Shown piece by piece: positions 24,932 to 34,477 of a stretch of DNA of 54,693 bases. The position numbers were made by a program, and so were the translations under genes. Each line of letters begins with the position of its first letter. Positions within the stretch are counted from its first letter, which is position 1. The notes beneath the pieces are model-generated. The model did no database searches and was not told the DNA's origin. It saw only the letters and a program-made list of their open reading frames with translations. The stretch comes from Candidatus Aegiribacteria sp. (GTDB lineage Bacteria; Fermentibacterota; Fermentibacteria; Fermentibacterales; JCC-6): contig JAUVEU010000013.1 in NCBI GenBank assembly GCA_030594645.1, positions 1-54,693 on the forward strand. Reading direction: 5' to 3'.

Positions 24932-26296
24932 TCATACACCCCCTACTACCATATCGCGAATGAGGACATGAGGCCCTCCAAGAGCGGATTTAATATTCAG
25001 CTGCCCTTTTCCGCAGCCTCCCCTTTCCGACAGAATCATGTCATTCCCGACTGCGGTAATATTCTGCAGTGTGGTGAACAGGTTGCCCATAATATTTATA
25101 TCACGAATCATCGGGCCGACTTTTCCGTTTTTAACGATAAAACCGTACTGAGCTCCAAACGTGAAATTCTCTCCGCTTGTCTGACCGCCTTTACCATCAA
25201 CCAGATAGAGTCCTTCATCGAGTTCTTCGAGCAGTTTTTCAAAGCTTTTTTCTCCGGGTTCGATATAGATGGTCCCCATTCTGATTATGGGTTCAAAACT
25301 CATATCTTCAGCCACTGAATGACCTGTTACGGGCTCTCCGTAAGCTTTTGCGGTACGACGTGAATGAAGTCTTCCTGTCAGTACTCCTCTGTCCATAAGA
25401 GTCACCGGTTTCACTTCGACGCCTTCGTCGTCGTATCTGTAGTAACCGATCTGATTCGGGATCGTTGAATCCGCGATTATAGTAACTTGTTCCGTACCCA
25501 GACTTTCCCCGAGAGACATCTTCTCTCTCAAAGAGGGATTATCCTCAATGATATCCGCTTCACTGAAATGTCCAAAAGCTTCATGAACGAATACACCGGT
25601 TAGAAGAGGGCTGAGTATCACATTGTATGTGCCGCCCTTTACCGGTTCTGCGTCAAGCAGCTTTCCTGCTATCCGCGCTCGTTTGATAAAATCCTCATTT
25701 CTGCCAAGAAGACGGTCATATCCGTCAGCTCCGCCTATTGAAATTCTTATGTTCTGAAGCAGGTTGTCCCGTTTTGCAATGACCTCACCTGCAATATTTG
25801 TTGTCAGGATCTCTTCCGAAACAGCAGATCCTTCGGAGTTGACGTAATACTTCTCTCTGCCGATCTCCTTGTATGAAAGGTTAGTTGTTTCAACAGAAGG
25901 CTGCTCCAGTAAAAGATCGTTGTACATGCTGGTCAGGGCAAGTTTCTCATCAATCGGGATTTCTCTGGGATCTCCGTTCAGCTCAAGCACGACTCTGTCC
26001 CGGACAACCGGAACCTGCTCAAGCGCAGATTTCCTGCCTCCTGTCGCGACTATTGTCTCTGCTCCTTCGACAGCAAGCTCCAGCGCACGGCTGACATCTT
26101 CTTCCTTTGTTACAGTAGCGGTGGAGAATCCACCATCTTTCAGGACTCTCACGACATATCCGTCAGTGCTGTTGGAACCTATCTGCCTGATTTCCCTGCC
26201 GGTGAAACCTATATTGGTCTCCCTCTTGATCTCGTACCGGATATCAATGAAATCCGCTTTAACTCCTTTGATCATCGTTCTGAGTTTTTCGAGCAT
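24932..26296 (-). CDS. tldD: TldD-family zinc metalloprotease
   Basis: Protein of 454 residues. The zinc site HExxxH is HEAFGH in GVFVHEAFGHFSEADIIEDNPSLREK; the third ligand lies in the C-terminal ERGGCGKGQ region. EVTIGSNSTDGYVVRVLKDGGFS-like N-terminal and YYRYDDEGVEVKPVTLMDRGVLTGRLHSR segments fit TldD/PmbA. With TldE it forms a heterodimeric protease. The GQTSGENFTFGAQYGFIVKNGKVG region is typical of this family. It is the first gene of the tldDE pair; the 280-bp gap upstream separates it from the divergent cysteine protease gene. Confidence 0.9.
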   Translation of the reverse strand: MLEKLRTMIKGVKADFIDIRYEIKRETNIGFTGREIRQIGSNSTDGYVVRVLKDGGFSTATVTKEEDVSRALELAVEGAETIVATGGRKSALEQVPVVRDRVVLELNGDPREIPIDEKLALTSMYNDLLLEQPSVETTNLSYKEIGREKYYVNSEGSAVSEEILTTNIAGEVIAKRDNLLQNIRISIGGADGYDRLLGRNEDFIKRARIAGKLLDAEPVKGGTYNVILSPLLTGVFVHEAFGHFSEADIIEDNPSLREKMSLGESLGTEQVTIIADSTIPNQIGYYRYDDEGVEVKPVTLMDRGVLTGRLHSRRTAKAYGEPVTGHSVAEDMSFEPIIRMGTIYIEPGEKSFEKLLEELDEGLYLVDGKGGQTSGENFTFGAQYGFIVKNGKVGPMIRDINIMGNLFTTLQNITAVGNDMILSERGGCGKGQLNIKSALGGPHVLIRDMVVGGV

Positions 26297-26531
26297 GAAA
26301 TGCTCCTTCCAAATTGAACAGTACTAATGATAGTCGAATGATGAATTTTTGATTTGCGTCTGTTCTTTAATAAAGTTTCTACGCAATGACTCCGTATCTG
26401 CAATAACAAATATATAGCTTTCTTTTCCATCTGCGCCAGCGAATTAGAATATACAACCACCCTGCAAACTTGACCTGTTCAAAGGATACAGGCATTATTA
26501 CTGGAACTGTCCAGCCAAATTCATGTTACAA

Positions 26532-26537
26532 TATAAT
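26532..26537 (+). promoter_or_regulatory. Candidate -10 box (TATAAT) for the cysteine protease gene
   Basis: TATAAT at 26532-26537 lies 40 bases upstream of the protease ATG (26578), itself preceded by TGGAGG. No good -35 hexamer is visible 16-18 bases upstream, so this is weak evidence. The same spacer must also hold the tldD promoter on the minus strand. Confidence 0.3.
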
Positions 26538-26577
26538 GTCAGACTACTAACAGAACTTATTCTTTGGAGGTTCATCT

Positions 26578-28185
26578 ATGAAAAAACTTATGCTGATTTT
26601 CCTGCTTTTATCCTTTGTTTCCTTTTCAACAGCTGATCCGCCTTCAACTTACGATCTGCGCGATGTCTTTGGTGAAAGCTACGTAACTTCGGTTAAAAGC
26701 CAGCAGGGCGGCACATGCTGGACCTTTGGAGCAATGTCAGCCATTGAGGGAAATCTATTGATGACAGGTGCATGGGCAGCAGCGGGAGAGACCGGTGAGC
26801 CTAATCTTGCTGAATACCATCTTGACTGGTGGAACGGTTTCAACCAGTTCAATAATGATGACACAGATCCTCCAACCGGCGGCGGACTTGAGGTGCATCA
26901 GGGAGGTGATTACCTTGTGACTTCAGCTTATCTCACCAGAGGGGAGGGAGCCGTTAGAAACATCGACGGGCAATCCTATGATACTCCTCCCGAAAGATCT
27001 CTTCCAAGTTATCATTACTACTATCCAAGGTCGATCGCGTGGTACACCGCGGGAGCAGGCCTTGAGAATATCAATGAGATCAAGCAGGTCATTATGGACT
27101 ATGGAGTCATAGGAACATGCATGTATTCCGGTGGCGGCTTCATGTCAGGCTATATTCACTATCAGCCGCCTTCCAGCACACTTGATCCGAACCATGCCAT
27201 ATCGATCATAGGCTGGGATGATGCAAAGGCAACACAGGCTCCGCAGCCAGGCGCCTGGCTCTGCAAGAACAGCTGGGGTACCTGGTGGGGAAATGACGGA
27301 TTCTTCTGGATTTCCTATTACGACAAACACTGCTGCCAGAATCCCACAATGGGCGCTATTTCCCTTCGCGACGTTGAGCCTCTTGGATATTCGAATATTT
27401 ACTACCACGACTACCACGGATGGAGAGATACTCTTCTTACAGCAACAGAGGCATTCAATGCTTTCGTGGCTGATAACTATGAAACGGTGGAGGCGGTGAG
27501 TTTTTTCACTGCTGTGGATGATGTCGATTACACAGTGAAGGTCTTCGAAACTTTCTCCGGCGGAGAACTCCTTAATGAACTTTCGAGCCAAAGTGGTACG
27601 GCTTCATATACCGGATTTCATACCATTGACCTTTCAACTGCTGTAAATATCGATACAGGATGTGATTTCTATGTCTACCTGGAGCTTCTGGATGGAGGAC
27701 AACCCTTTGGCTGTACATCGGATGTTCCTGTACTGCTCGGAGCCAGTTACAGAACTATTGTAGAATCATCTGCAAGTCCTGGTGAGAGCTTCTACCTTGA
27801 CAGCTCGACCTGGACTGACCTTACAACAGTGGACACAACAGCGAATTTCTGCATCAAGGCTCTCAGTAATTACTATGAAGGAATTGAGGGGGAAAACGCG
27901 GACGCTTCTGCTCTTTCCATAAATCCTCTCTATCCCAATCCCTTCTCTGCCCAGGTTGTCATACCGTTCAGCCTTGCTTCACCTGGATTTGCGGAAATCT
28001 CCGTTTACGACCTCTCCGGAAGGCAGATTAAGACCATTGCCGGACAGGAGTTCATGGCCGGAGAACATACAGTCATATGGCAGGGCAGGGACGCAAATGA
28101 AAATCCAGCAGTTTCTGGAATCTACTTCGTACGTATATGGACAGAAGTCGGTTCTGTAACCAGGCAGGTTATGCTTATCAGATAA
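26578..28185 (+). CDS. Secreted papain-like cysteine peptidase with C-terminal sorting domain
   Basis: Signal peptide [18 protein letters not shown] is followed by a papain-fold peptidase (about residues 22-265): [10 protein letters not shown] entry, oxyanion Gln and catalytic C47 in [18 protein letters not shown]206 in [13 protein letters not shown] and N231 in [18 protein letters not shown] beta-rich domain (about 290-430) and a C-terminal FlgD-like/T9SS type A sorting domain ([41 protein letters not shown]) follow. There is no propeptide of standard length, so activation may differ. Predicted to be exported and anchored at or released from the cell surface to digest external protein. SD TGGAGG. 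Confidence 0.9.
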   Translation: MKKLMLIFLLLSFVSFSTADPPSTYDLRDVFGESYVTSVKSQQGGTCWTFGAMSAIEGNLLMTGAWAAAGETGEPNLAEYHLDWWNGFNQFNNDDTDPPTGGGLEVHQGGDYLVTSAYLTRGEGAVRNIDGQSYDTPPERSLPSYHYYYPRSIAWYTAGAGLENINEIKQVIMDYGVIGTCMYSGGGFMSGYIHYQPPSSTLDPNHAISIIGWDDAKATQAPQPGAWLCKNSWGTWWGNDGFFWISYYDKHCCQNPTMGAISLRDVEPLGYSNIYYHDYHGWRDTLLTATEAFNAFVADNYETVEAVSFFTAVDDVDYTVKVFETFSGGELLNELSSQSGTASYTGFHTIDLSTAVNIDTGCDFYVYLELLDGGQPFGCTSDVPVLLGASYRTIVESSASPGESFYLDSSTWTDLTTVDTTANFCIKALSNYYEGIEGENADASALSINPLYPNPFSAQVVIPFSLASPGFAEISVYDLSGRQIKTIAGQEFMAGEHTVIWQGRDANENPAVSGIYFVRIWTEVGSVTRQVMLIR

Positions 28186-28197
28186 AAACTATGGAAC

Positions 28198-28223
28198 GGG
28201 GGGCACAGTTATCTGTGTCCTCC
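28198..28223. terminator. Hairpin between convergent protease and phosphohexomutase genes
   Basis: GGGGGGCACAG (28198-28208) pairs with CTGTGTCCTCC (28213-28223) around a TTAT loop: 11 pairs including two G-T wobbles. It lies between the protease stop (28185) and the last codons of the phosphohexomutase, as a shared terminator would, but lacks a T-run on the plus strand. Confidence 0.4.
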
Positions 28224-29576
28224 GGATTCCAGTATCTGGTTTATCTTCTTCAGCTTCGATTCCAGGAGCTTCTCGTCAACCGCTTCAGCTACGAGGCGCA
28301 GATATGGTTCTGTATTGGAAGGTCTTATACTGAACCACCAGTCGGAAAATTCAATTCTATACCCGTCAAAGTCATAAATCGCTTCCGGTTTCTCTATTGA
28401 AGTGAAGTAATTTTTAAGACTCTCCATCGCCGCTTCTTTATCATCAATCCTGAAGTTGACTTCTCCGGAGTTCGCGTAAATTGAAATTGAATCGATCAGA
28501 GAGGAGAATGTTATTCCAGTAGCTTTCAGCCGCACCGCTATATTCAGTACAAGAAGCGCCGCAATCATGCCGGAATCGCAGTTGAAGAATTCACTGAAAT
28601 AGTAATGACCTGCCAGCTCCCCTCCATAAATCGCGTTCAGTTCTCTCATTTTCATCTTGGCATGAGAATGACCGACTTTCCACATGAACGGTCGGCCTCC
28701 AAGTTTTTTAATGTATTCGATAACAGCGCGTGATGTTCTTATGTCACATAGAACGTATCCCTTCCGTTCAAGAAGATAATGCAGTCCGAGAACGGCAGTG
28801 ATCAGATCAGGAGGGACAAATCTTCCTCTGTCATCAACGAACATGACCCTGTCCGCGTCACCATCAAAAATAACTCCTATATCCAGTCTGTTTTCTATTA
28901 CGAGGGCTTTCAGGTCACTGGTATTCCTTTCATCGAGAGGATTAGGAGGGTGGTTAGGAAAAGTACCATCCAGAATATTGTAAATGACTTCCGGGGCGTA
29001 TCCAAAAAGATTACGCACAAGTATTGAAGCCATTCCGTTTGAGCAGTCAATCCCAAATTCAAGATCAGTATAATCTCCCCGGAACTTATTCAGAAATGAC
29101 AGATATTCAGCCTTTATATTTGGCAGTTCAAGTTCTTCGCCCTTTAGTTCAGACAGCTCTACTTCCTTACTTTCAACCATTGCCTCCAGTTCCCTCAAGC
29201 CGGAATCATATCCGACGGGAAGAGCTCCCTCGCGGGAAATTTTCAAGCCATTGTACTCTCCTGGATTATGCGAAGCTGTAATCTGAACCGAGGCTTTGAA
29301 TCCATGTGTGGCTGTCGCGAAGTAGACCATTGGAGTTGTCGCGAGCCCCATGTTGAAAACATCTGCTCCACCGTCTGTGATGCCTTTGATGAGATTCTGT
29401 AATATTTCGGGTGTTGATTCCCTGCAATCATAACCGACCAGAACTTTCCTTGCCGAAAGAAGTCCGGGAAGGAAGAATCCTATCCTGTAAACTGTCGCCC
29501 CGTCAAAATCCTTACCGTAAACTCCCCTGATATCGTATGCCTTGAATGCTCTCAATTCAAACCTCTCCTGTATCAT
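28209..29576 (-). CDS. manB: Phosphomannomutase/phosphoglucomutase
   Basis: Alpha-D-phosphohexomutase of 455 residues with four domains. KAYDIRGVYGKDFDG is the N-terminal loop; the active-site phosphoserine lies in VQITASHNPGEYNGLKIS; the metal loop is IFDGDADRVMFVD; the sugar specificity loop is GGELAGHYYFSEFF (GExSGH-like, GEL-A-GHYY); the phosphate-binding loop is IRPSNTEPYLRL. It interconverts hexose 1- and 6-phosphates to feed nucleotide-sugar synthesis. It overlaps the flippase-like gene by 20 bases, so the two are cotranscribed and possibly work on the same glycolipid. Confidence 0.93.
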   Translation of the reverse strand: MIQERFELRAFKAYDIRGVYGKDFDGATVYRIGFFLPGLLSARKVLVGYDCRESTPEILQNLIKGITDGGADVFNMGLATTPMVYFATATHGFKASVQITASHNPGEYNGLKISREGALPVGYDSGLRELEAMVESKEVELSELKGEELELPNIKAEYLSFLNKFRGDYTDLEFGIDCSNGMASILVRNLFGYAPEVIYNILDGTFPNHPPNPLDERNTSDLKALVIENRLDIGVIFDGDADRVMFVDDRGRFVPPDLITAVLGLHYLLERKGYVLCDIRTSRAVIEYIKKLGGRPFMWKVGHSHAKMKMRELNAIYGGELAGHYYFSEFFNCDSGMIAALLVLNIAVRLKATGITFSSLIDSISIYANSGEVNFRIDDKEAAMESLKNYFTSIEKPEAIYDFDGYRIEFSDWWFSIRPSNTEPYLRLVAEAVDEKLLESKLKKINQILESGGHR

Positions 29577-30659
29577 TTGTTCTGTTTCCGGTTGTATTCA
29601 CTTTTTCTGTTCTGCGAACCGCATTCAGCACCGTAAAGATTCCCAGAATTACTGGAATATAGAGCAGAAAAAATCTCTGCAGAAGTGTAAATAGAGGAAG
29701 AAGATTCCTTGATATTATAGAACTCATCAACGCAGCAGTTGTAAGTTCCGCTACTCCACTGGCCCCCGGGCTAGGGGCAAAATAGGAGATAAAAAAGATT
29801 ATCATGTGTATTGCGATCACATCCATATATCCTCCGGTTCCCCCTATACCCCTCATAATGAAGTATGCAAGTGTAAATTTATTCAGGTACAGCAGTCCTG
29901 TGAGCACAAAACTCTGTAGAACTACCACTAATTCCTTGTTGAAAAAGAACTTGCAGGTATCTCCATAATGTTCAACAAACAGGCTGAACCATTTTCGCAG
30001 AGCTTCAGACTTTTTTGCGATACTGGGGACCCTGCTGAAGAATCCTGTAAGAAAATTGAAGAATCGTTCAAAGATCGATGGTTTCAGCAACGCTGTCAGG
30101 ACAACTATGAACTGAAGGCAGAACACCACAAAACCCGCGACTATCAAGTGATTTACTACTTGCGATGAAAAACTTCCTCCAAGAAACAGAAGTGCTCCTC
30201 CCGAAGCAATAATAAAGAACACTATGGTTGACAGGAAGTTAATAACACCAATCGACACTCCCTTTGCAATGGATATCTCTCCCTGGTTCAGAATGAAAAG
30301 CTGTGCCGGGCCACCGCCTGTCTGTGACGGAGTAACCGCACCCATAAAGATATTAGCAAGATTTGCCCTGAAACTCAGCCATGTACTTGTACCCGGTTTC
30401 AGCTTACGGGTAAAGACATGAATCCTGAGCCCCCCCAGCCAGAGGTCAAGAAACGACAGCGGTAGAATCAAAAGAAGATATACTGGCTGTAGATTTGAAA
30501 GAGCTTCAAGGGAATTCTCAGTATTTGAGTAAAGAAAAATGCCTGCAAGTGCTGCTATTGAGATGAAGAGAAAGAGGATAATTCCTTTTCTGATTGTATT
30601 CCTGTTAAATATCCTGCTTGTATCCTCAAGATCAAATCCCGGCTTCTGGCTGCTTTCAT
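29557..30659 (-). CDS. LPTM/UPF0104-type membrane protein (flippase-like), N-terminus frameshifted
   Basis: Polytopic protein of the lysylphosphatidylglycerol synthase TM/UPF0104 family. LGGLRIHVFTRKLKPG, FRANLANIFMGAVTPSQTGGGPAQLFIL and PSPGASGVAELTTAALM are hallmarks. Uninterrupted family-like sequence continues upstream of the first in-frame start (TTG 30471): SNTENSLEALSNLQPVYLL and a helix RKGIILFLFISIAALAGIFLY, back to about 30650, with no ATG, GTG or TTG. The kinase stop overlaps an ATG at 30659 (AATGA); its frame enters this one if a single A is added to the A3 run beside it (MKSSQKPGFDL). That would give about 367 residues. So the gene seems complete but for one missing base. Lipid or undecaprenyl translocation is plausible. 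Confidence 0.75.
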
Positions 30660-33388
30660 TTACTGAGGACAGAGCGAATCTCTCGTTTCAGCGTTGATAC
30701 CTTGAATGGTTTTGTGAGTCTTCCGGAAAAACCGTAATCGGAGAAATTGGATATCACTGCATTATTTGAATATCCACTGGATACTATAGCTTTTATTTCA
30801 GGATCAATTTCCCTGAGGTATTTGACCGCTTCTTCCCCGCCCATTCCTCCGGGTATGGTTAAATCCATGATAACAATGTCGAATGGTTTCCCGGAAGATA
30901 TCTGCTTTTTGTAAAGGGATACTGCATCCGCACCATTTTCACATTCTTCAACCTTATGTCCGAGGATCTCAAGCATACCTGTCAGAACATCTCTTATACC
31001 TGGGTCATCGTCCATAACCAGAACATACATCGAATCACTAACCGGATCATGATTTTCAATATCTTCTGTTTTCGCTTCATCAGTGGAAATACCTGTTGCA
31101 ATCGGCAGATATACTGCGAATTCAGTTCCTTTACCCTGTTCTGAAAAAACTCGAATAGTACCTGAGTGTCGGGAAATAATTGAATAGCACATAGATAGTC
31201 CCAATCCTGTCCCACCTGATTTTGTTGTGAAGTAGGGATTGAATATCTTTGAAATATCCTCGGAGGAAATTCCTTCTCCGAAATCCTTCACTGAAGTAAG
31301 AACATAACTTCCTTTCTTCAAATTGTTATCATCTTCTGTGATTTCCATATTTCTGCAGGTAATTTTAATTATTCCACCATCCGGCATAGCTTGAGCTGAG
31401 TTCAGGACTATGTTCTTGATAACCTGAGAAATCTGTTCAACATCAACTTCAACAAAATTAAGATCGTCGTTAATGTCGAATTCCGCCAGAATACTGGAAC
31501 CTCTCAATGCAAACCTCGCTGAAGTGGGAACTATACTCTTTAGGTCAACTTTTTTCTTTACCGGCACTCCGCCTCTTGAGAATGTAAGAAGCTGTCTTGT
31601 TAAATCGGCAGCGTCATCTGTAGCTGCTTCAGCCAGAAGAAGCCGATTTCGGTTTTCTTTTTCGTCAGTGCCGGATATTGCGAGCGAGATGTTTCCCTGA
31701 ATGCTCATCAGGAGGTTATTGAAATCGTGTGCTATACCACCGGCAAGGGTTCCTATTGATTCCAGATTCTCAACTTTCTGCTGATCTTCCTCTATTCTTC
31801 GCTGATTTGTTATGTCTCTGATTATACCTTCAATGTACTCTATTCCTCCGCTGCTTCCTACTATTCCTTTTGCTGAAATTGAAGCAAGAAAAGCGGTTCC
31901 GTCCTGCCTTTTAAGTTCCGCTTCAAAATTCTCAACCACTTCTTCGCGATGGATCTTTTCAATTAAGTCCAGTCTTCTATCAGTATTAACGTAAAGTTCC
32001 TGAACACAGATGTTTCCGAGATCCTCGACATTCTCAATTTTGAACATATTGAACATCTCAGGGTTTGCGGATAGTATGCGTCCTCCCGGCTCCGACGTTG
32101 ACCGGTAGATTGCAACCGGAATATTTCTGGAAAGTTCTCTATACTTGTCTCGCGTTACTTCGAGTTCTTCCCTGGTTTTGAACGATTCGGTGAGGTCTGC
32201 CGTCAGTGTGATGACTTTATCAACTTCTCCTTTTTCATTCTTGAGAGCGTAAAAGTGGTGAGAAATCCATTCAGTTCCTTCTATATAAGGGTTAAGAAGC
32301 CTGAGTTGCGGGATGTAGAGTTCTCCTCCGTTACGGTATATATCCTCTACCGGCCTGATATAATCTCCGAGATAGGAGTCTTTCTCATCCATTACGAGTT
32401 TAGATCTGGGAATCATCTTTTCCAGCTGGTCTTCCTTCGTCTTCATCCAGATTCTTCTCCAGGATTCATTAGCCATCAGAAGTGTTCCATTTCTGTCGTG
32501 AACAGATATTCCAATCGGTGAATTCTCTATTAACGCTTCCAGAAAGTCGCGATTATCCTGTCGTTCCTTCTTAATCTTTTTACGCTCCGAAAGCTCTCTG
32601 ATGGAAATGAACACCGCATGGCTATCACGGTACTTGATACCGACAGTGGATAGTTCTCCCTGGAAATATCCTTCTCTCCTGCGTACTCTGGCTTCAATAA
32701 CTGCAGTTCTCTTTAAATCTTTTCCTTCTGCTCTGATTATTGAGAGCAGCTTGCTCACGTCATCCTGATGAAACAGCGTAATAGGGTTAACAGAGTAAAT
32801 ATGTTCACGAGTCTGATCGGTCATGCTGCAGAAACTGGTATTTGTAAAAAGAACTCTGTCTTTACTGCAGATCAGAATGCCATCTCTCGTGTTTTCAATG
32901 GCAGCGCGATATCTTTCTTCGCTCTCTGCTGCCTTATTCTGGGCTTGAATCACTTCAGAAAGATCTTTAAGCACTACTATTCTATCATCAGTTCCTGGAA
33001 TGAACCCTACATTTGCCTGCATAAGCCGGGTTTCTTTCCCTGGAAGGATAACTCGAAGGCTGTATGTTGATGGAGAATCACCGGAAGCCATTGTTCTGTC
33101 AAGGAAGAATCCTTTAGCATGTTCGATGTCTTCTTCAGAAACAAACCGGAACCAGTTTACTTTACCGACCAATTCATTTGTGCTGAACCCGACAACTTTC
33201 TCAAATTGCATATTTACGAACTGGATGATTCCATCTTTATCAATTATAACAACAAGATTATCAATAAGATCAAAAATTGTTTCAAGCATTGTTTTTCGCG
33301 AATTCAGTTCTTCTTCAAGTTTTGACATCCTTTTTGTAACAGATTCAAGATGTTTCAGTATCTGATCGTTTTCCACAGGCTTTTTCAT
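30656..33388 (-). CDS. PAS-domain hybrid sensor histidine kinase with C-terminal receiver
   Basis: Cytoplasmic kinase of 910 residues without a membrane segment. After a coiled start it has four PAS-like domains (about 35-150, 158-275, 285-405, 415-535), then HisKA with phospho-His H554 in GGIAHDFNNLLMSIQGN. The HATPase region (about 640-770) contains ISQVIKNIVLNSAQAMP (N box), DFGEGIS and GTGLGLSMCYSII (G boxes). A receiver (about 785-905) has acidic DDDPGIRDVL, phosphoacceptor D842 in IVIMDLTIPGGMGG and K in RLTKPFK. The HDFNN H-box class senses internal signals such as redox or small ligands. No DNA-binding regulator is adjacent. Its stop overlaps the flippase ATG, so output may be tied to envelope lipid genes. 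Confidence 0.93.
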   Translation of the reverse strand: MKKPVENDQILKHLESVTKRMSKLEEELNSRKTMLETIFDLIDNLVVIIDKDGIIQFVNMQFEKVVGFSTNELVGKVNWFRFVSEEDIEHAKGFFLDRTMASGDSPSTYSLRVILPGKETRLMQANVGFIPGTDDRIVVLKDLSEVIQAQNKAAESEERYRAAIENTRDGILICSKDRVLFTNTSFCSMTDQTREHIYSVNPITLFHQDDVSKLLSIIRAEGKDLKRTAVIEARVRRREGYFQGELSTVGIKYRDSHAVFISIRELSERKKIKKERQDNRDFLEALIENSPIGISVHDRNGTLLMANESWRRIWMKTKEDQLEKMIPRSKLVMDEKDSYLGDYIRPVEDIYRNGGELYIPQLRLLNPYIEGTEWISHHFYALKNEKGEVDKVITLTADLTESFKTREELEVTRDKYRELSRNIPVAIYRSTSEPGGRILSANPEMFNMFKIENVEDLGNICVQELYVNTDRRLDLIEKIHREEVVENFEAELKRQDGTAFLASISAKGIVGSSGGIEYIEGIIRDITNQRRIEEDQQKVENLESIGTLAGGIAHDFNNLLMSIQGNISLAISGTDEKENRNRLLLAEAATDDAADLTRQLLTFSRGGVPVKKKVDLKSIVPTSARFALRGSSILAEFDINDDLNFVEVDVEQISQVIKNIVLNSAQAMPDGGIIKITCRNMEITEDDNNLKKGSYVLTSVKDFGEGISSEDISKIFNPYFTTKSGGTGLGLSMCYSIISRHSGTIRVFSEQGKGTEFAVYLPIATGISTDEAKTEDIENHDPVSDSMYVLVMDDDPGIRDVLTGMLEILGHKVEECENGADAVSLYKKQISSGKPFDIVIMDLTIPGGMGGEEAVKYLREIDPEIKAIVSSGYSNNAVISNFSDYGFSGRLTKPFKVSTLKREIRSVLSK

Positions 33389-33647
33389 ACTTCCACCAGG
33401 TTTCCTTGAGCCATCTTATTTGTAAACAGTATTGTATAACTCCTGGTTCCAGAACACTTTCTTGCAAGCTGATCTAAAGAATTTAGTAACAAAATAAACT
33501 AGTAAAAATTTGTCTTTTTCTGTCCTCTTAAATATATAGGTAACAGCCGTCTCCGTCATATAGAAGTATCATTCTCTTTCGAGTTTTCTTCATCTCCTCG
33601 GGGTAATTGCTTCATGTTCAGAGGACTGATAATCCCGGAAAAAGAAC

Positions 33648-33675
33648 TTGACATTGAATTATATGTTATTATCAT
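33648..33675 (+). promoter_or_regulatory. Sigma-70-type promoter of the PadR/NifX/MinD operon
   Basis: TTGACA at 33648-33653 and TATCAT at 33670-33675 with a 16-base spacer, upstream of ATG 33711. The -10 box runs into the inverted repeat at 33674-33698, an arrangement typical of repression by the downstream PadR protein. The rest of the 320-bp spacer (33389-33647) is AT-rich, with no other feature seen. Confidence 0.6.
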
Positions 33676-33698
33676 CTAGGTGCTACTTGCACATAGAT
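33674..33698. promoter_or_regulatory. Inverted-repeat operator, probable PadR binding site
   Basis: A 25-bp near-palindrome: left arm ATCTAGGTGC, centre TACTT, right arm GCACATAGAT; 10 of 12 position pairs are complementary. It overlaps the -10 box and lies about 13 bases before the PadR start codon, next to AAAGGA. PadR regulators often bind ATGT-n-ACAT-like repeats; the central match here is GTGC-GCAC with TGT-like flanks. Autorepression is inferred. Confidence 0.55.
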
Positions 33699-33710
33699 GA
33701 AAGGAACACT

Positions 33711-34124
33711 ATGCAGCGAAGGGGGCGAAACGGGTACGGAGCACAGGGTAGATGCAGACGAAGAATCGGAAGATTTCTGGAACCCTGCCTTCTTCTGCTG
33801 CTTCATGCCGGAGAATCGCACGGTTACGAGCTTCTTGAAAACCTTGACCGCTTCGGTTTCAGTGGAAATCCAGCCGATTCCAGTACTATTTACAGAATTC
33901 TAAGGAGTCTCGAGGAAAGAGGATTTGTTACATCAATGTGGTCCGAGGGTGACTCAGGCCCTGCCAGAAGAGTCTACACTCTTACGGAAGAAGGCAATCT
34001 CTACCTTGATACATGGGTTGTGGATCTTGAGGAAACTGACAGAATTCTGCACAGTTTTTTCAGTGAATATCACAGCCATATGAAAACTCATCATGGAAAC
34101 GATAATGAAAAGAGAAAGGAGTAA
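33711..34124 (+). CDS. PadR-family transcriptional regulator
   Basis: Winged-helix regulator of 137 residues. An Arg/Gly-rich N-terminus (RRGRNGYGAQGRCRRR) precedes the PadR domain: LLLLHAGESHGYELLENLDRFGF, PADSSTIYRILRSLEERGFVTSMW (recognition helix), ARRVYTLTEEGNLYLDTWVVDLEE. ATG 33711 has AAAGGA just upstream and the palindrome overlapping the promoter in front. It is the first gene of the DUF5320/NifX/MinD operon, 3 bases before the next gene. The basic, Gly-rich N-terminal tail, as in other members of this operon type, is unusual for PadR. Confidence 0.9.
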   Translation: MQRRGRNGYGAQGRCRRRIGRFLEPCLLLLLHAGESHGYELLENLDRFGFSGNPADSSTIYRILRSLEERGFVTSMWSEGDSGPARRVYTLTEEGNLYLDTWVVDLEETDRILHSFFSEYHSHMKTHHGNDNEKRKE

Positions 34125-34127
34125 GAA

Positions 34128-34469
34128 ATGCCAGCAGGAAATGGAACCGGACCTCTTGGTGAAGGTCCAATGACGGGGAGAGCTATGGGAAGGTGCGCCG
34201 GTTTTCCAGCAGAAGGGTATGCCTCAGCTCCCGGAAGGGGAGCGGGAAGAGGATTTGTCAGATATGGCAGGGGAGGTGGAAGAGGCTACAGGAACCGTTT
34301 CTATGAGACGGGTCTGCCGCTCCCGCAGAGATATCCGCAGTACAATTCTCCAGGAAATCCTGAATCCGTTGAAACGGATTCACTGAAGAGGCAGGTACAG
34401 AATGTAGCGGACACGATTGAGTATATTGCGAGCCGCATCAAGTACCTGATAGAACAAAGAAAGGGATAA
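34128..34469 (+). CDS. DUF5320-family protein
   Basis: Small protein of 113 residues. The family signature PAGNGTGPLGEGPMTGRAMGRCAGF opens it, followed by a Gly/Arg-rich, probably disordered stretch (GRGAGRGFVRYGRGGGRG) with a Tyr/Phe-rich segment. A C-terminal helix that may form a coiled coil ends it (SLKRQVQNVADTIEYIASRIKYL). DUF5320 proteins occur next to NifX-domain and MinD-type ATPase genes in anaerobes; no biochemical function is established. It starts 3 bases after the PadR stop. Confidence 0.85.
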   Translation: MPAGNGTGPLGEGPMTGRAMGRCAGFPAEGYASAPGRGAGRGFVRYGRGGGRGYRNRFYETGLPLPQRYPQYNSPGNPESVETDSLKRQVQNVADTIEYIASRIKYLIEQRKG

Positions 34470-34477
34470 TGAATTAG

